DNA of 43,999 bases, taken from Phocaeicola coprophilus DSM 18228 = JCM 13818. Its GTDB lineage: Bacteria > Bacteroidota > Bacteroidia > Bacteroidales > Bacteroidaceae. Of this stretch, positions 18,919 to 26,452 are shown piece by piece; the first letter of the stretch is position 1; the number at the start of each line of letters is the position of its first letter. Made by a program: the position numbers and the translations under genes. The notes under the pieces are model-generated. The model ran no database searches. It was not told the origin of the DNA and worked only from the letters and a program-made list of their open reading frames with translations. The stretch covers positions 62,050 through 106,048 of the forward strand of contig NZ_EQ973645.1 of the NCBI RefSeq assembly GCF_000157915.1. Direction: 5' to 3'.

Positions 18919-20457
18919 ATGAAAAAGATATTCAAATATGCAATGGTCGGACTGTTAGGTTGTGTAACCCTGTCTTCCTGTCTGGAAAGTGCACTGGAAA
19001 CCTCACCGACTGATTCTATGTCCGGAACAGGCTTGTTGGCAAATGCTAATGCTGCTCTGGTACCCTTGAACAGTATCTATCGTTCCATGTATGCTTCCTG
19101 GTCACCTAGTGCCAATACACACCAGAGTTTCGGTATCAGTTCTTATACACTGATGGCCGATCTTATGGGTGAAGACATGATTCAGACAGCTCAGGGAAGC
19201 GGATGGTTCTGGTTTGACTGTCTCTACAACGTAAAATCTCGCTACACTTCTACAGCCTGGCGTTCCTATGATGTATGGAACTGTTACTATACCTGGATTT
19301 CAAACGCCAACTATATTCTGGCAGCTGAATCCACCATGGAAGGAGAAAAGGCAGATGTCAACTATGTAATCGGACAGGCTTATGCCATCCGTGCCTACTC
19401 ATACTTCATGCTGGCTCAAACCTTTGCCCGCACATACAAAGGACATGAATCAGAGCCTTGCTGCCCGATCTATACGGAACCGACCGTAGCCGGAACACAA
19501 GGAAACCCGCGTTCAACCGTACAGGAAGTGTATGACCAGCTGAATTCCGATATTGACAAGGCTATCGAACTGTTGAACGGAACCGAACGGAAGCACATCA
19601 GCCACATCAACTATGCAACCGCATTGGGACTGAAAGCACGTATCGCATTGGTTATGGAAGACTGGAATACAGCAAAAGCTGCAGCCAAGGAAGCCATTAC
19701 AGCGAGCCAGTGCACAGTGCTTCCTGTTGAAAACTTTGCCGGACTCAACAACAGCAGTGCCGCAAATGTCATGTGGGGAGCTGAAATCATTTCCGACCAG
19801 TCAACCATGTATGCAAGTTTCTTCTCACACATGGATGCTGACGGATCAGGATATGCCAACAGCGGTGCATACAAGGAAATTAGCAAAACACTTTACAACC
19901 AGATGAGTACAGCTGATACTCGCCGTGCATGGTGGGACCCGACAGATGAGCGCAACGGAGACTACGGCTACATGCAAAACAAGTTCCGTTTCTCGGACAC
20001 ACAGACTTGGACCGGTGATTATATCTGGATGCGTGTAGAAGAAATGTACCTGACTGCAGCCGAAGCTGAATGCCGTCTGGGAGAAGAAGCTGAAGCCATT
20101 AAAGACCTGACTTCTGTAATGAGCAAGCGTGTAGATGGCTACACTTGCAACAAGACAGGTGCTGCATTAGGCAAACTGACAACCGATGTAACAGGCTCTC
20201 TGCTGGAAGAAATCATCACTCAGCGCCGTATCGAATTATGGGGAGAAATCGGACGTATCTATGATATCCGCCGTCTGAAACAGGGATTTGTCCGCACGAC
20301 CGAAATGGGATGGCCGGTAGCCACCTTGCTGACCAACCGCCCGAGCAACGATCCGGAAAGTTATATGTGGGTATTGACTATCCCTCAGACTGAGTTCGAC
20401 GGTAATATTAACATGGATCCTATAAAAGACCAGAATCCGGTGGGAGATACTAAATAA
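18919..20457 (+). CDS. SusD-like surface glycan-binding lipoprotein (susD2)
   Basis: Partner of SusC2. The start at 18919 gives MKKIFKYAMV and a good lipoprotein signal (LSSC, Cys21). A TTG 27 nt upstream, directly after the susC2 stop, is less likely. The SusD/RagB features are the helical N-terminal region (YVIGQAYAIRAYSYFMLAQTFARTY) and the C-terminal MRVEEMYLTAAEAECRLGEEAEA and TQRRIELWGEIGRIYDIRRLKQG. The 512-aa length is normal. It sits 27 nt after susC2 and 17 nt before the next lipoprotein gene. With no promoter of its own, it should be on only when the switch is inverted. It differs clearly in sequence from SusD1, so the two states probably capture different ligands (inference). Confidence 0.94.
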   Translation: MKKIFKYAMVGLLGCVTLSSCLESALETSPTDSMSGTGLLANANAALVPLNSIYRSMYASWSPSANTHQSFGISSYTLMADLMGEDMIQTAQGSGWFWFDCLYNVKSRYTSTAWRSYDVWNCYYTWISNANYILAAESTMEGEKADVNYVIGQAYAIRAYSYFMLAQTFARTYKGHESEPCCPIYTEPTVAGTQGNPRSTVQEVYDQLNSDIDKAIELLNGTERKHISHINYATALGLKARIALVMEDWNTAKAAAKEAITASQCTVLPVENFAGLNNSSAANVMWGAEIISDQSTMYASFFSHMDADGSGYANSGAYKEISKTLYNQMSTADTRRAWWDPTDERNGDYGYMQNKFRFSDTQTWTGDYIWMRVEEMYLTAAEAECRLGEEAEAIKDLTSVMSKRVDGYTCNKTGAALGKLTTDVTGSLLEEIITQRRIELWGEIGRIYDIRRLKQGFVRTTEMGWPVATLLTNRPSNDPESYMWVLTIPQTEFDGNINMDPIKDQNPVGDTK

Positions 20458-20474
20458 TCAAAAAACGAACGAAT

Positions 20475-21260
20475 ATGAAAATTAAAGGATATATACTTGG
20501 AATAAGTGTCGCCATGGCATCACTGCTGGTTTCTTCCTGCGACACGGACAACCTGACGGATGTTTACCAAAGCTCGACCATTGGAGCCACATTCATTACT
20601 GCTTCTCAATCCGTATCATTTCCCTCTTCCGGTTATGAAGGTTTTGATGTAGAAGTGGTACGTGCACAGACAGAAGCACCTGCAACCATCAAAGTGACCA
20701 GCGCTGTACTGCTGGATGCTGACGGAAATGCATTGCCTCTACCGTCTACCATTCAAGTTCCTTCTGAAGTAAATTTCGAAGCGGGAGAAGGACGCAGCTC
20801 TCTGCATGTTTCCGTAGGTGACATCACACCGGGAGAAACTTACCAGCTGGCTATCACTCTGGACGAGACTGTTGCTCCGGTTGATGCAACAATGACCAAG
20901 ATCATTTCCATTTTCCGGGACTACACTTATACCTCACTGGGTACAGGTACCCTGAATTCAACTTTCTTTGAAGCTACAGGAACCGCAGAAATCCAGAAGG
21001 CAGACCAGACTACCTGGTACAAGGCTATCGGACTGTATGAAGAAGGTTATGACATCATCTTCAAGGTAGCACAGGATGGCAAAACCGTTACCGTTGACCA
21101 GCAGGCTGCAGCCAGCGATATCAGCGGATACGGTACCTTATACGTGGCCGGAAGCGGAACGCTGGAAAACGGAGTCATTACCGTTGAACTGGAATTTACC
21201 GTAAGCGCCGGTTCCTTCGGCAGCTGTACGGAAGAACTGATTCTGCCTGCAGCCAACTGA
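20475..21260 (+). CDS. Putative surface lipoprotein, third gene of susC2 operon
   Basis: Role unproven. By position it is a SusE/F-like accessory glycan-binding lipoprotein of the susC2-susD2 operon. The signal peptide ends in a lipobox (LLVSSC, Cys22), followed by acidic residues (DTDN) that would suit surface export in Bacteroides. The remainder is predicted beta-rich: an N-terminal immunoglobulin-like domain (~35-140) and a C-terminal domain (~150-261) with FRDYTYTSLGTGTLNSTFFE and repeated short beta strands. This type is often encoded after susD in Bacteroidales. I cannot assign a Pfam family with certainty. The susC1 operon has no counterpart, so the two switch states differ by one gene. 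A strong terminator follows. Confidence 0.85.
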   Translation: MKIKGYILGISVAMASLLVSSCDTDNLTDVYQSSTIGATFITASQSVSFPSSGYEGFDVEVVRAQTEAPATIKVTSAVLLDADGNALPLPSTIQVPSEVNFEAGEGRSSLHVSVGDITPGETYQLAITLDETVAPVDATMTKIISIFRDYTYTSLGTGTLNSTFFEATGTAEIQKADQTTWYKAIGLYEEGYDIIFKVAQDGKTVTVDQQAAASDISGYGTLYVAGSGTLENGVITVELEFTVSAGSFGSCTEELILPAAN

Positions 21261-21286
21261 TCAGCCTCAACCTGATGAAATCCATA

Positions 21287-21325
21287 AAAAAATCCGGCCG
21301 GACCAATGTCCGAGCCGGATTTTTT
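21287..21325. terminator. Bidirectional intrinsic terminator between convergent genes
   Basis: AAAAAATCCGGC (21287-21298) pairs with GCCGGATTTTTT (21314-21325). A further CGGAC/GTCCG stem lies inside, with one bulged base. The T-tracts on both strands serve the susC2 operon and the minus-strand coiled-coil lipoprotein gene. Confidence 0.92.
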
Positions 21326-21350
21326 ATATATTCGATCTGCTGGAATAATA

Positions 21351-22202
21351 TCAGCGCACCTGAATAACCAGATAGCGGGATACACTCCAGAATTCTTTCG
21401 GATTAGTGATTTTCAGTGTCAGCTGGTTCTTGTCATCCTTCACCAGTTCATAAGAACCTGCCGGATGAGTAGTCAGCAGCTCTGCACGTTTGGAGTACAA
21501 CTTGATTTCCTTGTCTGTACGGATATCAATCTGAGTGAAGTAATCCTTATTAAATTCGCTGTCCTTCAATACGTCACCTTTCTTCAGGATCTTCTGATCT
21601 TTCAGTTCTGACTTGGTACCGAATACAAACCAGGCTGCATTCAATGCCTTGTCCTGAGCTTCCACTGTCTTAGTCTTCGCATCATTTTCTGCATTCAGTT
21701 CATCTACATTCTTGTTCAAGGCAACAACAGCTTCATCAAGTTCTGCAATACGGATATTCTTTGAAGCCAGTTCAGCCTGCAATGTTTCAATCTGCTGTTG
21801 CTTGGCATTCAACTCAGCAGTCAGGTTCTTGATCGCTTTCTTCAACTGTGCAGACTGGTAATTGCTGTTCTGCAACTGCTTTTCCAGTTTGGCAATCTGT
21901 TCGCGGTTAGCCTTCAACTTCTCACTGATAAAGCGAATATCGTCTTTAATCTTATTGGACACAGACTGGCTTTCCATATTTCCCTGCAGGTCCACACGAT
22001 TTTCAGCTTCATTAATTTCACGGAATCCTTCCTGGATTTCATTGAACGATCCCATAATTTCATCCAGCTCAGCATCACGGTTGGACAGTTCCAGCATCAA
22101 AGAATCATTCTGAGCCTTCAATGCATCTTTGCTCTGACCGGCATTGTCACATGCTGTCATCAATGCGGCAGCACATAACGCAAATAATGCAACTTTCTTC
22201 AT
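21351..22202 (-). CDS. Coiled-coil lipoprotein, unknown function
   Basis: I do not recognise a named family. The signal peptide ends in a lipobox (LMTAC, Cys18). Residues ~25-190 are a long predicted coiled coil rich in Lys, Glu, Gln and Asn (KLEKQLQNSNYQ, LQAELASKNIRIAELDEAV). Residues ~190-283 form a small globular domain (ALNAAWFVFGTKSELKDQKIL) conserved in look-alike Bacteroidales lipoproteins. It probably sits in the periplasm, anchored to a membrane. It lies 25 nt downstream of rsmI and may be cotranscribed. A structural or cell-envelope role is a guess. Confidence 0.85.
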   Translation of the reverse strand: MKKVALFALCAAALMTACDNAGQSKDALKAQNDSLMLELSNRDAELDEIMGSFNEIQEGFREINEAENRVDLQGNMESQSVSNKIKDDIRFISEKLKANREQIAKLEKQLQNSNYQSAQLKKAIKNLTAELNAKQQQIETLQAELASKNIRIAELDEAVVALNKNVDELNAENDAKTKTVEAQDKALNAAWFVFGTKSELKDQKILKKGDVLKDSEFNKDYFTQIDIRTDKEIKLYSKRAELLTTHPAGSYELVKDDKNQLTLKITNPKEFWSVSRYLVIQVR

Positions 22203-22227
22203 AATCTTACAGTTTAGAGTTTATAAT

Positions 22228-22902
22228 TTAGTTTTCTTTTCCTCCCAAAACGATGACGATCTCTCCGCGGGGTTCCGTTGCCGTGAAATGGGCAACCACT
22301 TCCTGCAAAGTACCTCTCACACTTTCTTCGTGGATCTTGGAGATTTCCCGGCAGACAGAAACAGGGCGGTCAGCCCCGAATATTTCCATGAACTGTGTCA
22401 GTGTCTTGACCAGGCGGTAAGGTGACTCATAAAAAATCATTGTACGTGTTTCTTCAGCCAAAGCATTCAGACGTGTCATCCGGCCTTTCTTCTGCGGCAG
22501 GAATCCTTCAAAGCAGAAGCGTTCATCCGGCAATCCGGAAGCAACCAGCGCCGGAACAAAAGCGGTTGCACCGGGCAGACACTGTACTTCAATACCGTTT
22601 CTCACACATTCGCGAACAACAAGAAAGCCCGGATCGGAAATCCCCGGCGTACCGGCATCGGAGATCAGAGCTACGGTCTCACCGGCCTTAATCCGTTCGA
22701 CGACACTTTCCACCGTTTTGTGTTCATTGAATTTGTGGTGCGACTGCATCGCATTCTTGATTTCAAAATGTTTCAGCAGAATCCCTGATGTCCGCGTATC
22801 TTCCGCCAGAATCAGGTCAGCTTCCTTCAACACCCGGATAGCCCGGAAAGTCATATCTTCCAGATTTCCTACCGGGGTAGGAACTACATACAATTTTCCC
22901 AT
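22228..22902 (-). CDS. rsmI: 16S rRNA (cytidine-1402-2'-O)-methyltransferase RsmI
   Basis: Methylates the 2'-O of C1402 in the decoding centre of 16S rRNA using S-adenosylmethionine. Family motifs are VPTPVGNLEDMTFRA, AEDTRTSG, the SAM-site SDAGTPGISDPG and the C-terminal GEIVIVLGG. At 224 aa it is shorter than the ~286-aa E. coli enzyme, lacking the extra C-terminal domain, as is usual in this phylum. It diverges from tdk, with a -7 element 24 nt upstream of the ATG. Confidence 0.96.
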   Translation of the reverse strand: MGKLYVVPTPVGNLEDMTFRAIRVLKEADLILAEDTRTSGILLKHFEIKNAMQSHHKFNEHKTVESVVERIKAGETVALISDAGTPGISDPGFLVVRECVRNGIEVQCLPGATAFVPALVASGLPDERFCFEGFLPQKKGRMTRLNALAEETRTMIFYESPYRLVKTLTQFMEIFGADRPVSVCREISKIHEESVRGTLQEVVAHFTATEPRGEIVIVLGGKEN

Positions 22903-22925
22903 ATCATCATCTATATCTTTCTGAG

Positions 22926-22933
22926 CAAAGATA
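22926..22933 (-). promoter_or_regulatory. Promoter -7 element of rsmI
   Basis: On the minus strand this reads TATCTTTG, an exact match to TAnnTTTG, 24 nt upstream of the ATG, implying a short 5' leader. Confidence 0.65.
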
Positions 22934-23026
22934 GAAAGTTTTTATATCCACCGATGTTTTTACTTTAAGATTTAACAGATGTTGTATATTTTCCGAAACT
23001 TCACTTCCAAATCTTTCTGAAAATCG

Positions 23027-23034
23027 TATCTTTG
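23027..23034 (+). promoter_or_regulatory. Promoter -7 element of tdk
   Basis: TATCTTTG matches TAnnTTTG, 52 nt upstream of the tdk ATG. The -33 region is weak. Confidence 0.6.
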
Positions 23035-23086
23035 CAGGCAAAGATGTAATCTCAAAACAAAAATCAATACAAAAAATAAACTGCTT

Positions 23087-23683
23087 ATGGTTGTTTTTTC
23101 AGAAGGCCACAAGGCTGAAACTTGCCGGAAAGGACGGATCGAAGTGATTTGCGGCTCTATGTTTTCAGGGAAAACCGAGGAACTGATACGCCGCCTTAAA
23201 CGTGCCACCTTTGCACGGCAGCGTGTGGAAATATTCAAACCTTCCATTGATGTCCGATATTCAGAAGAAAAAGTGGTGTCGCACGACAACAATTCCATTC
23301 CGTCTACTCCGGTTGACTCTTCGGCAAGCATCCTGCTTTTCACTTCCGAGATTGACGTGGTAGGCATCGATGAAGCCCAGTTCTTTGACGAAGGACTGAC
23401 GGAAGTCTGCAACGAACTGGCCAATAACGGTATCCGTGTGATTGTGGTCGGACTCGACATGGATTATAAAGGAATTCCCTTCGGTCCCATTCCTTCCCTG
23501 TGTGCCATTGCAGACGAAGTGACCAAAGTACATGCCATCTGCGTAAAGTGCGGCGATCTGGCCTACGTTTCCCACCGTACAGTCCATAACGACAAACGGG
23601 TTTTGCTGGGGGAAAAAGAAGAATACGAACCCCTGTGCCGCAACTGCTACCGGAAAGCACTTGAAAAAGAAAGTTCCAAATAA
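23087..23683 (+). CDS. tdk: Thymidine kinase
   Basis: Phosphorylates thymidine to dTMP in the salvage pathway. It is a type II thymidine kinase with P-loop GSMFSGKT (23-30), catalytic Glu96 in the Walker B-like GIDEAQFF, and a structural zinc site formed by Cys152, Cys155, Cys184 and Cys187. The 198-aa length is normal. The ATG at 23087 follows a TATCTTTG promoter element. The downstream permease gene starts 8 nt after the stop, so the two are probably cotranscribed. Confidence 0.97.
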   Translation: MVVFSEGHKAETCRKGRIEVICGSMFSGKTEELIRRLKRATFARQRVEIFKPSIDVRYSEEKVVSHDNNSIPSTPVDSSASILLFTSEIDVVGIDEAQFFDEGLTEVCNELANNGIRVIVVGLDMDYKGIPFGPIPSLCAIADEVTKVHAICVKCGDLAYVSHRTVHNDKRVLLGEKEEYEPLCRNCYRKALEKESSK

Positions 23684-23691
23684 AAGCCATT

Positions 23692-24822
23692 ATGCTTCCC
23701 CAAAAGAAAATCACGTTCGACAGCTTCATCCGCGGAGTCCTGAGTGGAGCTGTCATTATTGCCATTCTGTACCTTCTGAACAGATTAAGCGGAGTGTTAC
23801 TGCCTTTCTTCATCGCCTGGCTGATTGCTTACCTCACCTACCCCATGGTTATATTCTATCAGAACCGGCTCCGCCTGCGAAGCCGCGTGCTGTCTATTCT
23901 GGCTGTCATGCTGACCCTGGTGGTATTGGGCGGCATTGCATTCTCCTTTTTCGTTCCTCCCATGATCGAAGAATGTGCCAAACTGAAAGAACTGATTGAA
24001 ATCTATCTGATCGAAGACAGGAATCATGCTGCCATACCGGAAACCGTCAGCGAATTCATCCGCAAGAACATTGACTTTAACTGGCTGCAGAACAATATCA
24101 CGACCGACAATATTGTAAGTGCCATACAAAAGCTTCTTCCCAAGGTATGGACCTTGCTTTCCACCTCCTACAACATCATTCTGGCCATATTCACCTTATT
24201 TATTATCATCCTCTACCTCTTTTTTATCCTGCTCGATTACGAGCAGATTGCCAACGGATGGATCACACTTCTTCCTAAAAAGTATCAGGGGATGGCGCTT
24301 CGTCTCACCACGGACATCAAGACCAGCATGAACCGCTATTTCCGCGGACAGGCACTCGTGGCATTCTGCGTGGGTATCCTGTTCAGCATCGGATTCCTTA
24401 TTATCGATTTTCCCCTGGCTATCGGACTGGGACTGTTCATCGGCCTGCTGAACATGGTTCCCTATCTGCAGATCATCGGATTTATTCCCACCATCCTGCT
24501 GGCCTTATTGAAAGCTGCCGATACCGGAGAAAGTTTCTGGTGGACACTGGGACTTGCACTTGTGGTCTTCGCAGTAGTACAGGCCATACAGGACATGATT
24601 CTCGTACCGAAAATCATGGGAAAGATTACCGGACTGAATCCTGCCATCGTCCTGCTTTCGCTTTCCATCTGGGGATCCCTCATGGGAATGCTGGGAATGA
24701 TTATAGCTCTTCCCGGCACCACATTATTGCTTTCCTACTACCAACGATACATCCGCAAAAAAGATCTGGCAGTTTTTCCGGAAGCAGAAAGCACTGACAA
24801 TCAAGAGAAAGAAAGTAAATAA
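23692..24822 (+). CDS. AI-2E family (PerM-like) membrane permease
   Basis: Integral inner-membrane protein of the AI-2E/UPF0118 family. Members have been linked to autoinducer-2 export, Na+/H+ exchange or other efflux, so the substrate is not known. It has two N-terminal membrane helices (~17-60), one near 65-90, a long soluble segment (~95-150), and then several C-terminal helices, including the family-typical PLAIGLGLFIGLLNMVPYLQIIG and IMGKITGLNPAIVLLSLSIWG. The 376-aa length is typical. It is 8 nt downstream of tdk and is followed by the tRNA-Lys promoter. Confidence 0.92.
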   Translation: MLPQKKITFDSFIRGVLSGAVIIAILYLLNRLSGVLLPFFIAWLIAYLTYPMVIFYQNRLRLRSRVLSILAVMLTLVVLGGIAFSFFVPPMIEECAKLKELIEIYLIEDRNHAAIPETVSEFIRKNIDFNWLQNNITTDNIVSAIQKLLPKVWTLLSTSYNIILAIFTLFIIILYLFFILLDYEQIANGWITLLPKKYQGMALRLTTDIKTSMNRYFRGQALVAFCVGILFSIGFLIIDFPLAIGLGLFIGLLNMVPYLQIIGFIPTILLALLKAADTGESFWWTLGLALVVFAVVQAIQDMILVPKIMGKITGLNPAIVLLSLSIWGSLMGMLGMIIALPGTTLLLSYYQRYIRKKDLAVFPEAESTDNQEKESK

Positions 24823-24853
24823 GCAAGTTTTTCTGTAAAAAATCGTTCAAATA

Positions 24854-24885
24854 TTTGGTAGTTTCCGACAAAGTACGTACCTTTG
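24854..24885 (+). promoter_or_regulatory. Promoter of tRNA-Lys gene
   Basis: TTTG (24854-24857) and TACCTTTG (24878-24885), separated by 20 bp, match the -33/-7 architecture of Bacteroidota housekeeping promoters. It lies about 35 nt before the tRNA. Confidence 0.8.
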
Positions 24886-24920
24886 CACTCGCAATCAGGA
24901 AATGATAGCAAATAAGGATT

Positions 24921-24996
24921 GATTCAGTAGCTCAGCAGGTAGAGCACAACACTTTTAATGTTGGGGTCCTGGGTTCGAGCCCCAGCTGGATCACCA
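24921..24996 (+). tRNA. tRNA-Lys (anticodon TTT)
   Basis: The full cloverleaf is visible: acceptor GATTCAG/CTGGATC (one G-T pair), D-stem GCTC/GAGC, anticodon stem CAACA/TGTTG with loop CTTTTAA, T-stem CTGGG/CCCAG with TTCGAGC, and discriminator A. The 3' CCA is encoded. Confidence 0.97.
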
Positions 24997-24997
24997 G

Positions 24998-25041
24998 AGA
25001 AGACCGCAAGGAAGCAGATGCAACCGGCGGTCTTCTTTTTT
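24998..25041 (+). terminator. Intrinsic terminator after tRNA-Lys
   Basis: AGAAGACCGC (24998-25007) pairs with GCGGTCTTCT (25027-25036), followed by TTTTT. Confidence 0.9.
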
Positions 25042-25086
25042 TATCCCCGCCCCGGCAATTCACCTGCCCCGCAATTCCCCCATTTA

Positions 25087-25200
25087 AACGCCGAAACGTT
25101 TTTTAAAAAGCCCGAGACGTTTTTCCGTAAACGCCGAAACATTTTTTTAAAAGCCCGTGGCCTTTTCAGAAGGCTGCAGAAGGCATCTGCAGGATGGCCT
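25087..25200. repeat. Degenerate ~21-bp tandem repeats downstream of tRNA-Lys
   Basis: Two 28-bp near-identical units (25087-25114 and 25130-25157), each starting AACGCCGAAAC and ending GCCCG, flank a weaker copy starting CCGAGACGTTTTT. Together they give a period of about 21 bp, and a fourth degenerate unit follows. No gene is seen anywhere in 25042-25417. Confidence 0.65.
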
Positions 25201-25288
25201 GGAAACGTGCGGTCGTTAAGGCCGAATCGACCGCACGATGAGCCTGAATAGTACTACTCGATGAGACGGAAACGTGCGGTCGATTTTG
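25201..25288 (+). repeat. Dispersed 88-bp element, copy A
   Basis: About 85% identical, without gaps, to the reverse complement of 43781-43868. It contains CGTGCGGTCG at 25206-25215 and 25273-25282 and its complement at 25228-25237. The first two can form a 10-bp hairpin. Confidence 0.85.
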
Positions 25289-25327
25289 CCGCAACGTATA
25301 CACGGTGCGAACGGAACAAAAAGACAC

Positions 25328-25398
25328 AAAAAAGACGGTGACCGGCAAACGAAGCGTATACGCCTGCGGAAACATTCCGCATCTGCCAGTCACCGTCT
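25328..25398 (-). terminator. Branched intrinsic terminator of nucleotidyltransferase gene
   Basis: AGACGGTGAC (25333-25342) pairs with 25389-25398. The loop holds the palindrome GCGTATACGC and a GCGGAA/TTCCGC hairpin. On the minus strand the outer stem is followed by six T residues. Confidence 0.85.
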
Positions 25399-25417
25399 AA
25401 AAACGGTCAGCTATTTT

Positions 25418-26323
25418 TTAGAACAATTTTGCAGGATATTCACCGGCATCAACCAATGCCTGAATCTTGTCTACTACACTCTGACGGTCAGCTGCATAAG
25501 TTACACCGAACCACTTGGAAGTAGTATCGAGAACTTTCACAGTAGCAGTCTTTTCGTTGATCAGCTTGTTAACCATCAACGGAATGAAATATTCACTCTT
25601 GATGTTACCGATGTTAGCTTTCAGGAAGTCAACGAAATAATCTTCTGAATATTTGAAATAGTCGGGAGTGAAGCCCCACATGTTCATAGAAACCGGAGTG
25701 TTATCTTCAATTCCTACCCATTTGCCTTCTTCGTCCTTGTAAGAAACGACGCCGTCTACACGCATGATTTCGGTACGTTCAACAACAGTAGTCAGGTGAC
25801 CTGCTTCGTCAGCAGAACAGATACCACGGGCAACGGTACCGCTTTCAGACAGTGTATTTCCAACACGGAAACCTACCATGCAGTAATCATTCTTTGCTCC
25901 TTCAGGAAGTTCTGACAGATATTTGCCCAATACAGCAAAACTGTCTCTTCCGTAGAAGTCGTCAGCATTGATCACAGCAAACGGTTCCTTGATCACGTCC
26001 TTACCCATCAGTACAGCATGATTTGTACCCCAGGGTTTTACACGTCCTTCCGGACAAGTAAAGCCTGCAGGCAGGTCATTGATGTCCTGGAATACTACTT
26101 CTACCGGAATATGATTTTCATACTTGCTGACAATCTTTTCACGGAAATCTTTTTCAAAATCCTTACGGATAACGAAAACTAATTTTCCGAATCCGCCACG
26201 GATTGCATCGAAAATAGAGTAATCCATGATGGTTTCACCGTTCGGACCCAGTCCGTCGAGCTGCTTCAAACCGCCGTAACGGCTTCCCATACCAGCAGCC
26301 AATACAAATAAGGTTGGTTTCAT
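25418..26323 (-). CDS. NTP-transferase family sugar nucleotidyltransferase
   Basis: Probably couples a nucleotide to a sugar 1-phosphate for polysaccharide or glycan precursors. The nucleotide-binding signature LAAGMGSRYGGLKQ is at residues 8-21, followed by GPNGETIMDYSIFDA. AVINADDFYG carries the metal-binding Asp residues, and WGTNHAVLMG contacts the substrate in related enzymes. The 301-aa length fits a single-domain nucleotidyltransferase, and it lacks a hexapeptide acyltransferase tail. It is a single-gene unit, divergent from tamB, with its own promoter and terminator. The sugar and the nucleotide are not decided by the sequence. Confidence 0.9.
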   Translation of the reverse strand: MKPTLFVLAAGMGSRYGGLKQLDGLGPNGETIMDYSIFDAIRGGFGKLVFVIRKDFEKDFREKIVSKYENHIPVEVVFQDINDLPAGFTCPEGRVKPWGTNHAVLMGKDVIKEPFAVINADDFYGRDSFAVLGKYLSELPEGAKNDYCMVGFRVGNTLSESGTVARGICSADEAGHLTTVVERTEIMRVDGVVSYKDEEGKWVGIEDNTPVSMNMWGFTPDYFKYSEDYFVDFLKANIGNIKSEYFIPLMVNKLINEKTATVKVLDTTSKWFGVTYAADRQSVVDKIQALVDAGEYPAKLF

Positions 26324-26352
26324 AAGTCTTATTTAAAAAGTTAGTAACTGCA

Positions 26353-26360
26353 CAAAGGTA
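26353..26360 (-). promoter_or_regulatory. Promoter -7 element of nucleotidyltransferase gene
   Basis: On the minus strand this reads TACCTTTG, 30 nt upstream of the ATG. TTCG at 26381-26384 sits at the expected -33 spacing. Confidence 0.65.
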
Positions 26361-26452
26361 AAAATAAAATATGAATCCATCGAAAGACTTCTTAAACAAA
26401 ATATCACGGCATTCGGTTATTTTTTATATATTCGCAATGATAATACAGCTAG

